Shown here: positions 22,501-60,857 of the stretch, one piece after another
Layout of the letters: the number at the start of each line of letters is the position of its first letter
Numbering within the stretch: the stretch's first letter is position 1
Assembly (NCBI GenBank): GCA_022414725.1
Contig: CM039462.1
Location: 128,190,455 to 128,254,454 of the forward strand
From: Microglena sp. YARC
Taxonomy: Eukaryota > Chlorophyta > Chlorophyceae > Chlamydomonadales > Chlamydomonadaceae
Reading direction: 5' to 3'
DNA: 64,000 nt
Made by a program: the position numbers and the translations under genes
The notes under the pieces: generated by a model
What the model was told of the DNA's origin: nothing
The model's database searches: none
The model's input: only the letters and a program-made list of their open reading frames with translations

Positions 22501-23399
22501 GGAGCCAGACAGGCCAGGCTGCAGGCAGCAGGTTAGGCTCCGTCAAGGCTTGGCCATTGAAAGAGCCACGCCATGTCCCTTCAGCCGGCCACACCCGGCC
22601 TTGGAAGGGAGCTATACCTGTTCCACTAAACCTGACAGGCCAGGCTGCAGGAAGCCCCTCTGGGCAATGCGGACGTGGGCTGGAGTCTGTGGTAGTAAAG
22701 CATGAGGAGGAGGAGGAGGAGGAGCCCATGAATGATGATTACAAAGCGGATAATGTGGGCAGTGGTGTCTATGATGACAGTGAGGAAGCTATCCAGGCGG
22801 ATGAGGGCACTCACGATGTGCATGGCCAGGGTCCAGCTACTGCTCGCAATCACTTGGATGGTGCAGTGCTTAGGAGGAGGAGGAAGAGGGCGAGGAGGGG
22901 TGAAGAGGATGCCGAGCCCCCTGATGAAGTACATGCTCCGAGTATGGGTTTTGCTGGGTTTGGCGGCCCCCTAATGAATGGCGATCAGCGGCAGCAGAGA
23001 CTTTATACTAGTGGGCTGATGGCTCTTGCAGATCTGCAAAGCGCTGTGGTAATAAAGAAGGAGCCAGACTATCTGGAGCAAGCTGGTGGGGCTCTTCCTA
23101 TCCTCGTTTTCCCTGCCCAGGCATCCATGTTCCCCTCTCCGGCTCCTGCATTATCTGCCCTGGAGCTCGCCTTAGTCGTCCCTGCAAGCATGGACACTCA
23201 GCATGGCCCCAACATGCCGGACACATCAGCCTTTGAGAGCATCAGTGGCTGGATCCCACTGGAGGTTGGTGACGGTGGACCTGAGAGTCAGCCTCATGCT
23301 CATCCGCCTCCTCCTCAGCTACTGCATCCTCAGCTACTTCAAGTGGTGATCAAACCTGATCCCGATTTAGCTGACATTTTACCACATGCGCTAGGATAG
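14771..23399 (+). CDS. AP2-domain protein gene, three recognised exons (14771-14883, 16618-16755, 21886-23399), frame-broken
   Basis: Joined exons give an N-terminal acidic/amphipathic segment (1-35), one AP2 DNA-binding domain (about 36-93) and a long C-terminal region. AP2 hallmarks are AYRGV at 36-40, WPVRI, YLGKF, EVEAALCYDRAA and the closing LNFP. The domain is split by introns after AYR and after ALG, both GT-AG and in matching phases. The C-terminal region has a ~42-residue tandem repeat, an RRRRKRARR basic stretch likely to be a nuclear localisation signal, and three related motifs (VVKHEE, VIKKEPD, VIKPDPD) resembling SUMO-attachment sites. Known AP2 proteins bind DNA and regulate transcription; the target here is unknown. 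The third repeat interval lacks 5 bp and shifts the frame, so the gene is broken, mis-sequenced, or has an unseen small intron. Start choice: first ATG in frame; an upstream coding exon is possible. Confidence 0.85.
14884..16617 (+). repeat. AP2 intron 1: donor-edge copies, poly-G, CA tracts
   Basis: The exon end plus donor (AGTGCATACAGGTGATTGG) recurs in decayed form ending near 15043, 15246, 15650, 16137 and 16228; the first copy includes about 45 bases of exon. A second unit with GAAGGCTACGGTCGGAGG repeats about ten times between runs of up to roughly 40 G. TTTAGGG and CCCTAAA meet head to head at 15714-15755. CATC/ATC repeats lie at 15165-15235 and CA repeats at 16318-16590. Confidence 0.85.
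16618..16755 (+). CDS. AP2 gene exon b (core of AP2 domain)
   Basis: Acceptor TTGCAG, donor GG/GTAAGTC. Encodes GVCFDPRHANGWPVRI, then YLGKFQSEVEAALCYDRAA and the end IALG. These are the strongest family-defining residues in the gene. The C residues flanking the YD motif are unusual but do not affect the signature positions. Confidence 0.92.
16756..17180 (+). repeat. Tandem copies of AP2 exon b 3' end plus splice donor
   Basis: After the real donor, four further units of about 100-110 bp end in forms of TTGGGTAAGTCTCTCATAC followed by TTAATT-rich intron. The unit near 16918 still contains GAGGCAGCGTTGTAGTATGA from the exon. Later echoes lie at 17388-17430 and 19770-19810. Confidence 0.88.
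17181..17374 (-). mobile_element. hAT-type MITE, family D, with 8-bp target duplication
   Basis: Inverted copy with termini CAGGGTCCTTCCAA and GGAAGTACCCTG. Flanks ATCCCTAG (17173-17180) and ATCCCTAT (17375-17382) match 7 of 8, consistent with the 8-bp duplications of hAT transposons. Confidence 0.85.
17431..17780 (-). mobile_element. SINE C, longest copy, with oligo-A/T tail
   Basis: On the minus strand the 3' part is the common SINE body (ACCACGCCCCTCCAGGCG, TTATC) followed by ten T. The 5' part (17590-17780) is not tRNA-like and carries, on the plus strand, a 51-codon open frame from 17554. Flanking ATCTCTCATAA lies at 17422-17432 and near 17781-17791. A related but shorter copy is at 50030. 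The head source is unknown. Confidence 0.7.
17810..18295 (+). repeat. Telomere-like minisatellite, ~50 bp, about 9 copies
   Basis: Unit: GACTGTTGTTGAAACATG, TACCATCCAG, then one to three TTTAGGG. Telomere motif and unique sequence amplify together, so this is a composite unit and not a plain telomere tract. Confidence 0.9.
18360..19800 (+). repeat. 17-copy array derived from an internal segment of AP2 exon b
   Basis: The ~83 bp unit reads CAAAGTTTGCCTTGGTAATT, TCCACATAGAAGC, TGAGGCAGGGTTGCGTTATG. Exon b has TGCAAAATATACCTTGGCAA, ATTCCAAAGTGAAG, TTGAGGCAGCTTTGTGCTATG in the same order and spacing. The array is therefore a diverged tandem amplification of coding sequence inside the gene's own intron. 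All copies carry frame-disrupting changes. Confidence 0.88.
19840..20190 (+). repeat. Second telomere-like minisatellite, ~66 bp, about 5 copies
   Basis: Unit: GCTCATAACTTGCTCCAGAC, TGTTGTTGAAACATGTTCCA, then GGGGTTTAGGG. Shares TGTTGTTGAAACATG with the array at 17810. Confidence 0.9.
20283..20440. repeat. AT-rich inverted-repeat element starting TAGGGAACGGCAA
   Basis: A perfect 17-bp inverted repeat, TTTGAAAAACTAATATT at 20309-20325 with its complement at 20352-20368. The first bases match the terminus of family H, suggesting a different MITE with hAT-like ends; the right end was not found. Confidence 0.55.
20485..20699 (+). mobile_element. SINE B
   Basis: AGCCCCTTTCAGTGATATAC start, A-box-like TGGTCTAGTGGTAGAC, B box GGTTCGATTCC, and body ending GCGTTATCATTAC. 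No own target duplication found; its 3' end is the target site of the next SINE. Confidence 0.85.
20716..20926 (+). mobile_element. SINE A with exact 16-bp target duplication
   Basis: A-box-like TGGCTCAATGGTTGAGC, B box GGTTCGAATCC, body ending CAGGTGTTATCATTAC. Flanked by TTTAGATCATGCATAT at 20700-20715 and 20927-20942, identical, so a recent insertion directly behind a SINE B. Confidence 0.92.
21054..21248 (+). mobile_element. hAT-type MITE, family D, reference copy, exact 8-bp target duplication
   Basis: Termini CAGGGTACTTCAAA and TTTGAATTACCCTG are inverted repeats. Flanked by GTAGAGAA at 21046-21053 and 21249-21256, exact. CAGGG ends with 8-bp duplications are typical of hAT elements. 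195 bp and no coding capacity. Confidence 0.93.
21886..23399 (+). CDS. AP2 gene exon c (end of AP2 domain and C-terminal region), frame-broken
   Basis: The acceptor at ACGACAG (21885) joins GG from exon b to give G-R-S-D-E-E-L-N-F-P, the expected end of an AP2 domain. An earlier AG at 21866 would give a stop at once. From about 22110 to 22680 a ~126 bp (42-codon) unit repeats with core QAAGNRLGSLKAWPLKAPGH. The interval between equivalent points is 126, 121 and 126 bp; the 121 interval (22364-22485) causes the frame change. After it the frame continues through acidic EEEEEEEP, RRRRKRARR, IKKEPDY and ends DILPHALG, TAG. Confidence 0.8.
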
Positions 23400-24390
23400 C
23401 ATCTATTTGGCTACCCCTAGACTGTAACCACATGCATGCATATATGCATGCATAACCACTAATATACCACACTCTTGAGGACATAATGTAATTAGTTGTA
23501 TCTCCCAACACCCCTAAGTGCGCCTGCTCTTTTGTAGACTGAATCCTCGGGGTCGCTGGTTTGTGTCGGGAGACCTTTCACAACTTAAAAAAAAAGTTGC
23601 CTTGGATCATCAACGATTATATAAATTCCATCAAATCCTCCCAGCATTGGACTTGTTCCCCCAAAATGGGCCCATTATCTTCCCATGGATTTCCCCCACT
23701 AGGTTTTTCACTTAGGCATTTTTGATTTTGTCTTATGACTCTCCTAATCCCGGACCTCTAACAATCCAGAATCCTTTATGCACAATGATGCATATTGCTT
23801 TGGAACTTATGATTAGGTACGCGGGATGGCTTGTTGGAGAAAAAGCTAACGCATCCAGGCAGGTGCCAATCTTGGCTGTATGTCATGCATGCTGTCAAGT
23901 GCAAGTACTCAAAGAGCGTTTTGAAGGACCCCTTTAAATCCTAGGAACTCTGGCAGCGCAAAGTACCAGTAATTGGAGGGGATGTTATGGTACGACTTAT
24001 ACGTCGTACCATGTGACATTTGATGTCGCGTGTCGTGTTGACTAGAGGCTACTATTCATTGTGCCCACGCCAATCAGTTGCAATGTTGGCATGTACTGCT
24101 CCCGATGTCTGATTACTTACCTCTTGAGCATCGGCTTCCAAGCCATCTTATCGCTTGTAACCACAGTGAGCATCTGTTTGTATGTTACAATCCAGGGGTA
24201 GGCCAAAATAAATAGGCTAAGGGGACTTGCCCAACCGTATATGAAGGGCTTAAAAATAAGTGAGCATCGAATGTACCGTGATCGTGCAGTCCCTCGAGTC
24301 GCAAAAAACAAAACCGAATCCTAGGAACTCTGACAACGCTTATTACTTGTGTAATGAGTTAATTGTAATGAGTCCCCTCACTCCACTCCC
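23400..24390. other. Intergenic; possible solo-LTR-like segment
   Basis: No gene recognised. ATCCTAGGAACTCTG occurs at 23939 and again near 24319, bracketing about 380 bp that begins GGAGGGGATGTTATGG, a sequence resembling a polypurine tract before an LTR. 24185-24262 recurs inverted at 59178-59241. I cannot define LTR ends. Confidence 0.35.
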
Positions 24391-24410
24391 AAGGGACGCC
24401 TTGGTCGATT

Positions 24411-24460
24411 CCATCTCGTTGATGAAGGTTGACAACTGTCAACCTTCATCAACGAGATGG
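24411..24460. repeat. Perfect 24-bp-arm hairpin, 2-base loop
   Basis: Arms 24411-24434 (CCATCTCGTTGATGAAGG, TTGACA) and 24437-24460 are exact inverse complements around AC. Imperfect pairing extends to 24398-24410 with 24461-24473. Might be a MITE core, a cruciform or a foldback artefact. Confidence 0.85.
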
Positions 24461-24473
24461 ACTCGACTAAGGG

Positions 24474-24784
24474 TACGGAAATGTAATCTAGTGATTTCAA
24501 CATGAAAAGAATTGTGACTAATTAACATACGACCAAATAATGTGTTTCTGATGCGCAATCCAGAAGTGGAAGGTAGTGCAAAGCTGCTATGTTAATTCAT
24601 GAATGCATGAAAATATTGGATGTATAAGAAAGTTTAGCTTTACTATTTTGATAGATATAAACGATTAAATTTTCTTGGTAATTTGCTGTACTGTTACTTA
24701 GACAGCAAGCAACCAAGGTGCTCGCCGGAGCCATGTAATTAAATTCCAAGTTTGTACACTTGGGGTCAAGTAGGGTTTGAGTGA
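24474..24784. other. Unassigned intergenic spacer
   Basis: AT-rich, no feature seen. Confidence 0.4.
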
Positions 24785-24975
24785 TGATAACGCCTGGTGG
24801 AGCGTGGTATCGTCACTCGTCTTACGGCATTAGGGAACGGGCTGCTACTTTACATGGACAAAGGTACCATGGCGGTTGACAGCGACTGCAGACACTAAGG
24901 CGCACCCGTGGGGATTCGAACCCAGCACCTTCATCGTTCAGAGAGCTCTGCCACTGAGCCATTCCTTGAACGGGG
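24785..24975 (-). mobile_element. SINE A
   Basis: Minus-strand copy: head with GGTTCGAATCC equivalent, CCATGGTACC region and GATAACGCCTGGTGGAGCG at the plus-strand left end. Some internal loss in the body. Flanks not resolved. Confidence 0.8.
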
Positions 24976-25059
24976 ATATTAAGGGTCGAGCTTGATCACA
25001 CTCTTGCATTGACTCAAGCTTGAGTGCCGAGAACAATGTTGAGAAGATGAAAATGATAA

Positions 25060-25255
25060 TGATATGGTGGGGCGTAGTATTTAGGCGCCATACGCGGGCG
25101 AAGAACGGTCTACCACCTCAACTGGACAAGCGACCATCCCGGTTGACAACGACCAGCAACGCTTAGGGTGACCGTAGAGGGAATCAAACTCCGGAACCCG
25201 CTTCGTTTCAGCGATTTGGTGTACCACTAGACCAATCGTATCACTGCCACGGGCT
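25060..25255 (-). mobile_element. SINE B, diverged
   Basis: Minus-strand copy with TACCACTAGACCAAT (A box region) and GATAATGATATGGTGGGGCG at the body end. More substitutions than other SINE B copies, hence older. Confidence 0.8.
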
Positions 25256-25732
25256 TTGAAAAGATTTATTACATAGACTAAGCGTCAATATCCTTTCCGC
25301 TGTTCTTTCCGTCTCTAGTTTATTTCCTCTTTTGGAATTGACCTAAGTTGTTTTTTAGGGTTGTTGGGGTACCTTAAACCCCCTCGTGCTTCCGCTTATA
25401 CAATTGGATGGTCGGCAGGCTGTGTTGTCGTCCAGTCTCGGCAGTGATTTACTAAGTTGACAAATCTTCTATGTAAATATGGATATGTTTAAAGGGAAGG
25501 GGGGGGATTCTTGTGCAGAGCAAGGCACCAGGTAAGTGGAAGGTATACAAGCAAATGTCTGGTTTGATGAATGGCTAAGATAAATAAAATAAAAAGTACG
25601 CCTTGTTACAAGGCGAGAGGTTGGGGGGCCCGTTTGCTTTCTCTGGGCCAACCACCCGAATGGCTAAGATGGTATCGGCACAGAAGAAGAAGAAGAAGAA
25701 GAGAAGAAGGAAGAAGAAGAACGAGGAAGAAG

Positions 25733-25763
<31 letters not shown>

Positions 25764-26280
25764 TTAGGAGTGGTGCATCGTTTGTCAGCCACACCCGGGC
25801 CACTCCTCGTGAGGGTTGTTCAAGGGTGCTTCAAAATCTTCGTTTTGAATTTGAATTCAGACATTCATAACAGGGTTGTTCAAGGGTCCTTCCAAATCTA
25901 CGCTTTGAGACGAACAGTTTAGAAAGTCAACGTTTCATGAGTCTAACGGAGGGCTACTCCCTAGCCCCGCCTGGTCACTGATTAGGCTATTACCCACGCA
26001 CCATTCCACAATCACAATCCGCTGTGAAATCGATCGTCCACACCAGGACCCCCCCGACCCCGACCCCCCCCCCACCCGCCCGCCCGCCCCCTGGTGCGAC
26101 GTCTCAGCCACAGGCCCTCTGCCCACAGGATACGCGACTCGACCCGAATTCATCCACTCGCTTTGATGAGGTGGCGAACCATCCATACCACATCTACCTC
26201 TCTCTATTTGTTAGACCACCTTTGACCCGTATACGCATCCCATACACCAACCACATGGCCATGCACTCTCTCTTTCTCAG
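25256..26280. other. Intergenic / 5' region of the FtsH-like gene, with a GAA repeat
   Basis: A GAA/AAG trinucleotide tract at 25683-25762 and a C-rich tract at 26046-26092. ATGGCCATGCACTCTC at 26254 opens a 28-codon frame that looks like the start of a transit peptide but is out of frame with the downstream exon. Confidence 0.45.
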
Positions 26281-26750
26281 CACGCAACCCTGCGCGCGAG
26301 CCATCTGTGCTGGGAGCTCGCGGCTTCAAATGCAATCGTGAAGCAAGCAATCCTAGACACTTTTCCTCCCCTTGCGGTCTCAATTTTATCGCTCCTAGAT
26401 TTAGAGCCTCGGGACGAAGCTTCCAGACCGACCATGCGCTGCCAAATCGCTCTGGGGGGGACAACAATCAGGGTGGGCCATCGCCAAGCGGGCGAGCTCC
26501 TAGCCCTCCTGGATCGAATGAGCAGGCTGGTGATTCGTCCCCGCAGCAAACAGCAGCATCCCAAGCAGGGTCCCAGGCGTCAGAACCTGCTGGTGTGGCA
26601 AGCGCTCCCTGCCCCCCCTCAGCCGGGGGCCTGACCCAGGCCCCAGGAGCCCCCGCGCGCTTCCCTGAACTTAGCCTTTGGACTCATTGCCAAGCTGTTC
26701 AGTTGGTTGGGGCAGTCGTTAACCAAGGCATCCAAAACCCAACATGTTGA
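26281..26750 (+). CDS. Putative 5' exon of the FtsH-like gene (3' end uncertain)
   Basis: A pyrimidine-rich acceptor (CTCTCTTTCTCAG) precedes an open frame CA-CGC-AAC running to TGA at 26748-26750. The peptide is rich in Ser, Pro, Ala, Gly and Gln, with stretches such as SGGDNNQGGPSPSGRAPS, then FPELSLWTHCQAVQLVG. This fits a transit peptide or linker before a membrane ATPase, but no domain identifies it. The next recognised exon starts in phase 0; TTG/GTTGGG near 26707 could be a donor. No ATG is in frame upstream, so another exon or a sequence error is needed. Confidence 0.42.
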
Positions 26751-29038
26751 CTGTCATGGAGGCTGTTTGCAATCACAGCTGGGATGCTTTCTCATGGCCT
26801 CGTCAGAGGCCTGTGTTGTAGAAGAGGCCAAGCCGCACACCCAAGAGGGTAGACACGAGTAGACATGGAAACATGCACAGCACAGAGGCACGCAACATGG
26901 CATGCACGCAAACACATGCACGCATGCACACACATGCACATGCACATGCATGCGCATTCACGCACTTGCATGCATGCACGCACGCACACACATACACACA
27001 CACACATACACAAACACATACACATACACATACATGGATGCACATCCACTCATACACATCCCCGCCAAATACAAACACACGCATACCCCCCCCCCCCCCC
27101 CCCCCCCCCCGCACACAACCACCACCACCACCATCACCCACCCTCACCACTACAACTCCACCCACATTCCCCAACCATAGCACCTCCCCCACCCACCCAC
27201 CTACCAACCCAGCCCATCCACACCCATCCACCGCACACCTTGTCCCCCCGCTGGTAGGTCCTATCCTCAATCTCACCTCCACCTCACCTCCACCTCGCTC
27301 CACCTTCGTCACACTTCAAAATGAGAGAAGCACATTTGCACACACATGTGGCACATGACCGCCCCCCCCCCCCCCCCCCCACAACACACACACACACCCA
27401 ACTCCTCCCACACCCATCCATCCCCTCCCCCCCCCCCCACCCCCCCCCCCCCCCACACACACACACCCATCCACTCCCCACCTCGTCCCTGCTGTAGGTC
27501 CTATACAGACACATTCGTCACACTTCTAGATGACGAGAAACACATTCGCACACACGTGTGCAACATGACCCCCCCCACCCCCCCCCACCCCCCACCCCCC
27601 ACACACACCCACACAAGACTCAATGCTGTCAATGCTGTCAATGCTGTAGGTCCTTTACCCCGAACCTGTGTGTCCTTTGTCACACTTATAGATGATAAGA
27701 ACACATTCGCACACACGTGTGTACATGACCCCCCACGTCCACCACCGTACCACACCACCACCACCACAACACACACAACACACACACACACACACACACA
27801 CACATCCCCCACACGAGGTCCGCGTCACACACACACTAGCACACACCAAACACTCACCACACCTCCCCATCCCCACCCAACCCCACCTCACGTAAGGATC
27901 ACACCACACACCTCGTCCTGCTGTCCTACACAAACAACGAAACACGAGGAACACACACACACACAACCTCCCCATCGCCCCTCGACCCGTATTCCCCCCC
28001 CCCCCACACACACACACCCATCCCCCCACACACACACAATGACACTCACACTACACACTCCCATGCCCCCTGGCCCACGCGCACCCCACCCACTCCCCCA
28101 ACCTACACCCACCCACCCACTTGTCCTGTATACATCTGTCCTATTACCTGCATACCTCCCATCACGTGCACCCGCCACCTACCACCCCACACACAACCCA
28201 TCCCCCCCCACCACCCCCATGTGCCCACACCCCACTCCAACCTGTGATTAACACCCACACACATACCTCGTGCCCGCGGGTTGGGGCTGGTAGGTGGGCC
28301 GGGTTGTTGCTGTCCCTACATGCGACGCACGTGCGAGTAATGGGCCACGGTGGTAAACACTGCCACTCATCAAACACACGCAACACCCACCCCCCCATCT
28401 AAATATACCCCCCCCCAACCTACACCCACCCTCAACCCGTCCCTGCTGTCCCCTACATAGCGTGCCAACCTACACCCACCCACACACCTCCCATACCCCC
28501 CCCCCCCCAACCTACACCCACCCACACACCTTCGTCCTGCTGTCCCTACACACGTGCAACCTACACACACACACACACCTCTCCATCCCCCCCCCACACA
28601 CCCACACCACACACACCACACACACACTCCAACCTACACACACCACACACCTCGTCCCTGCTGTAGGTACTATACACCACATGTGTCACACTTCTAGATG
28701 ACGAAAAACACATTCGCACACACGTGTGCACATGACCCCCCCCAACCCCATCCCCCCCACCCCACCCCCACCCGCTCCCCCCTCCCACACACACACGCAC
28801 ACACCCTAACCCCCACCTACACCCATCCACCCCACCAACACACACACACGACACCTCCCATCCCCCCCCCCCCCCCCCCCCACATACACACACCCACACA
28901 CCCTCGTCCCTGCTGTCCCTACACACGTGCAACCTACACACACACACACATAACACCTCCCATCCCCCCCCACACCCACACCCAACCCACACCCACACTC
29001 CAACCTACACCCACCCACCCACCGCGTCCCTGCTGTAG
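26751..29038 (+). repeat. Intron with acceptor-edge copies of exon 2 among CA and poly-C tracts
   Basis: Before the true exon start at 29039, forms of CTGTAGGTCCTATAC, CACATTTGTCACACTTCTAG, ATGACGAGAAA occur near 27252, 27495, 27648 and 28667. Each copy is followed by ACACATTCGCACACACGTGT and then C runs. Shorter CTGCTGTCC echoes occur between them. The first 50 or so bases of exon 2 have thus been copied at least four times into the intron. Confidence 0.88.
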
Positions 29039-57221
<28,183 letters not shown>

Positions 57222-57770
57222 GGAAGGCGGCAATCGTTACAGCAGTATATTAGCCAGGCTGCTGCCTCGGGTTTGACCACATGTTTGACCACAGATTAGT
57301 CAGGCTGCTGCCTCGGGTTCAACCACAGATTAGTCAGGCGGCTGCTTCGGGTTTGACCACAGGTTTGACCACAGATGCAACCCCAAAGGTGGTATGAGGA
57401 AGGCGGCAATTGTTACAGCGGTATATTAGTCAGGCAGCTGCCTCGGGTTGGACCACAGGTTGGACCACAGATGCAACCCCCAAGGTGGTTCGAGGATGGC
57501 GGCAATCGTAACAGCAGTAAATTAGTCAGGCTGCTGCTTGGCCACGGGTTTGACCTCAGTTGCAAGCAACAAGGTGGTGTGAGGAATGCGTCGCCACCTC
57601 TAGCTTCTACTCACCTACTCCTGGCTTCTGCCAACCTGCCTCTCGATCGACCACAGATGCTAACCCCAAGGTTGTTTGAGGAAGGCACCAATCGACGCCA
57701 CCTCTAGCTTCTACTCACCTACTCCTGGCTTCTATCCACCTGCCTCTCGATGAACCACAGTTGTAAACCA
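57222..57770 (+). repeat. Tandem copies of the exon 11 3' end
   Basis: About five units of TTACAGCAGTATATTAGTCA, GGCTGCCTCGGGTTTGACCA, CAGATGCAACCCC, AAGGTGGTATGAGG, increasingly decayed to the right. The junction CCCCAAG/GTGGTNTGAGG is the best-conserved part. Confidence 0.9.
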
Positions 57771-57789
57771 GGGTGCTTCAGGAGGACCC

Positions 57790-57960
57790 CCAGCTCTGCT
57801 GCCTGAGACACAACCAATTGTATAGCCTGCGTCCTGCGACGCAACGGACCCTTCCTTCTGGTCAACGGACCCTCACAGCGTTGCGTCCTGCGACGCAATG
57901 GACTCATCGACGTTGCATCTAAGACAGAGGACACAGCGTCCTGGACAACCATGCTGTGAA
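57790..57960 (+). repeat. Dispersed repeat with GCGTCCTGCGACGCAAC
   Basis: Similar to 49500-49680 inside the 3.5 kb insertion, in the same orientation. GCGTC-N-GACGC units form small hairpins. Nature unknown. Confidence 0.65.
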
Positions 57961-58034
57961 CCCCAAGTGAGCGTGGTGTGAGGTTGACGCCAATCGATGC
58001 CATTACAAGTCCTATGCAGCGTCGCAAGCGTCAT

Positions 58035-58215
58035 GGAAAATTGGCTGGGTGTCAAGGCTACGGAACGAAAGGTGGCAACACTGGAGCTGACCGAAGAGAG
58101 TTAGTTACGCGACCGTTGGCTGACATGTCGGGCTTCAAGTTTTTCGTTTTTCGGGCTGACAGACAAATGGGTAAACATGGGAGCTCCCGCCCCCTTGAAG
58201 AGGGGGCTCGGCCAA
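58035..58215 (-). repeat. Dispersed repeat F
   Basis: Inverse of 40695-40910: GGAACGAAAGGTGGCAAC, GAGTTAGTTACGCGACCGTT, CGCCCCCTTGAAGAGGGGGC equivalents. Confidence 0.75.
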
Positions 58216-58398
58216 TAATATATTATATATATTGAGGAAGGGGCTAAGCGATGCTATTATATGTTACTGGGCTCCAAATGTGCCCGCGGCTTACCAGAGT
58301 TGTATTGCTTTATATACAATGAATTTCACCTCCCGTACTGCTTCCATTTGTTGACTTCTTACTGGGAATAAATTTTGACTCTAGGGTAACTGCCCCCC

Positions 58399-58441
<43 letters not shown>

Positions 58442-59344
58442 CTATTGAATCACAGGAATTGTGGTGAAACCGGTAACCAAGGAATTGTGGTGATACCGGT
58501 AAACAAGGAATCGGTATTACAACTATAATGTATGCGAATTACATGATGTCAGAGGATAGAAACCATAGTTCCACATACACGAACTTCAATGATAGGGGAT
58601 GATATTAAATGCATAGCAAGACTACGCCTTCGAGCTCATGACTTACATATTGAATCAGAAAGGAGTATCTCTCGTTCCAGCAGAATTTGCAGGAGCTGTG
58701 GTATGGTAGTTGACGGTAGAAGAGTGGTCTAAGATAAAATTCATTTCATATAAGAATGTCTGTTACGAGCTGAGGATTTAAAATATGTGTTTGAGAAAAT
58801 GAAAATAGAACCTGAATTGGTGGATAAAAACTATAGAACCTGAATTATTATTATATAGAACCTGAATTATTATTATATAGAACCTGAATTATTATTATAT
58901 AGAACCTGAATTACTATTATATAGAACCTGAATTATTATTATATAGAACCTGAATTGGTGGATAAAGACTCCAGCATGTAGCTGTTTCTTCGAAGGATGT
59001 AAATACTTAATACAATTTAATTTATAAGTTGTAAGAATCGCAAAATTAAATTATCACCCCAAACGAGATGATGATTTAATTAAATTGTAGAATTCAATGA
59101 TCATTGTAGCACGAAATCAGGGCCGCCATCGTTGAAACGACTGTCTGGGGTCCAGTTCATCAATGCTTTTTCTTTTAAGCCCTTCCTGACACGGTTGGGC
59201 AAGTCCCTTTAGCCTATTTGACCTACCCCTGGACTGTAACATACCTAAAATGATGATATCATGTATGATTACCCATGACCCCCCCCCCCCCTCCCCCCCA
59301 GTCCCCCACCCCCCCAGCTCAAGGCGCTGCCCCCTGGGGCAGCC
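58216..59344. other. Spacer with CA and AT-rich tandem repeats
   Basis: A CA repeat at 58400-58440; a ~25 bp unit ATATAGAACCTGAATTATT repeated six times at 58830-58975. 59178-59241 is the inverse of 24185-24262. No gene. Confidence 0.6.
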
Positions 59345-59448
59345 CTTTGGGCCGCCCAGAAATAGCTATATGGAGGCTGTTCTGGGAGGAGGACTAAAAC
59401 CAAAAAGCTAGCAAAAAGTCACTTTCAGATTTGAAAAAAAAATCCCTG
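59345..59448 (+). mobile_element. Family G relic, right half
   Basis: TTGGGCCGCCCAGAAATAGC, then GGGAGGAGGACTAAAAC and TTTCAGATTTGAAAAAAAAA ending TCCCTG. Confidence 0.65.
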
Positions 59449-59566
59449 AAATGATCAGTACCGTTATGCAACGGTTTCCTTAATCTTTCAAAAATTGCAG
59501 GATGTATATTGTTGACTTCTGTCAGGTAAATTTATATCTTATAATTGCTATATGAATAGACATTGA

Positions 59567-59775
59567 AATCGAAATTGTTACATCCGTGTAATACAGTTAC
59601 TCACAGGACGTGAAGTTATGGACACCATAGCTTAAGCCGGAGCTAGTTTAAGTCACCGTGCTATATGAATATAAATAATAAGTTTCCCGGTTCGGCGAAT
59701 GGTTCATTGGTTGATCATAAGGCTAGACCGAATAAGGCGCTGGGATCGGATCCCCAAGGGTGCTATGTTGAGTTC
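59567..59775 (+). mobile_element. Element J followed by a SINE A head
   Basis: 59567-59665 is element J. 59690-59762 is a tRNA-like SINE A head (GGTTCATTGGTTGATC and GGATCGGATCC) without the body. The pair is bracketed by forms of TTACAATTGCTATATTAATA at about 59538 and 59777, so it may have inserted as one unit or in two steps at one site. Confidence 0.55.
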
Positions 59776-59776
59776 G

Positions 59777-60600
59777 CATCTTACAATTGCTATATTAATA
59801 TAACCCCCCCTTGACTCTGTCAAGCCGAGGGCACACTTTGAGTCCAGTAGGGAACCAGGAATAATAAAATCATCATTATCATCATAAATACCTAGTCTGG
59901 GTAGGCTAGGTGAGGTCAAATTAGACTATAAATTGCTCAAACATGTACTGGTAATGAAATTAAGAATATACCTAGGATTACATAGAACTAAGATTCCATA
60001 GCACATGGAATCTTAATTTGGGTTTAGTTAGGGAACGACGCGTCCGTTTTCGGCTGTATTGTATCGCACCTTTGAAACTACAGATACGATACAGTGCCGA
60101 GGCAGGGCCAGCTGCGTAATCAGCTATTATTTGGGGGGTTGGGGTTGGGGTTGGGACAGCGTAGCTGTCTCAAACCCTTTTAAAATGGGTACCCGGGGGC
60201 AATCCTACGTTTTCTTCTACTTTCTTCTTGTGTTAGCCGTAGCTGTCGCTAGTCTCTAGCGCTCCAGACCCTCCAGTGTCCGTGTTAACGCGCAAGCTGA
60301 CGTTGTTTTGTCGCTAGCCTCCGAGATTCGAGAAGCTTTGTGATCAAGGATTGGAGTCCCATGGTCCAAGGTCTGAGGTCCGAAAATCCAAGATCCCAAG
60401 GTATAATGCCACAAGTGTACAAGGCGCAATCATTTCCGTGCAGAAGTAGTGCGTTAGCAAGACAGCCCAAGTTGAATGAGCTAGAAATGCGTTCCGTTAA
60501 GTCTAATGCAACGGTCTGCAGTTTGAAGTCCACAACCACGCGATGATCTCCGCACAGTCCAGAACACGCATTGATGCCCGCACAGCACACAGTCGTAGCT
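59777..60600. other. Unassigned spacer
   Basis: GGGGTTGGGGTTGGGG at 60133-60152 and otherwise low-copy sequence without a supported gene. Confidence 0.4.
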
Positions 60601-60604
60601 GTAG

Positions 60605-60785
60605 CAGACGGTAACCGATTTGGGGATGAAAGCAACAGATGGTAACCGATATGGGGATGAAAGCGACAGATGCTAACATATCTGGGAATGAAAGCAACAG
60701 ATGGTAACATATCTGGGAATGAAAGCAACAGATGGTAACATATCTGGGAATGAAAGCAACAGATGGTAACAGATCTACAAGTGGG
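60605..60785 (+). repeat. ~30 bp minisatellite, about 6 copies
   Basis: Unit GATGGTAACATATCTGGGAA, TGAAAGCAACA. Confidence 0.9.
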
Positions 60786-60857
60786 GGCAGATCTACAGCG
60801 GGGTTTGAACCGGCCTAGAGGCTTGTGGCTAACCCCAAACCCTAAACCCTAAATCTT

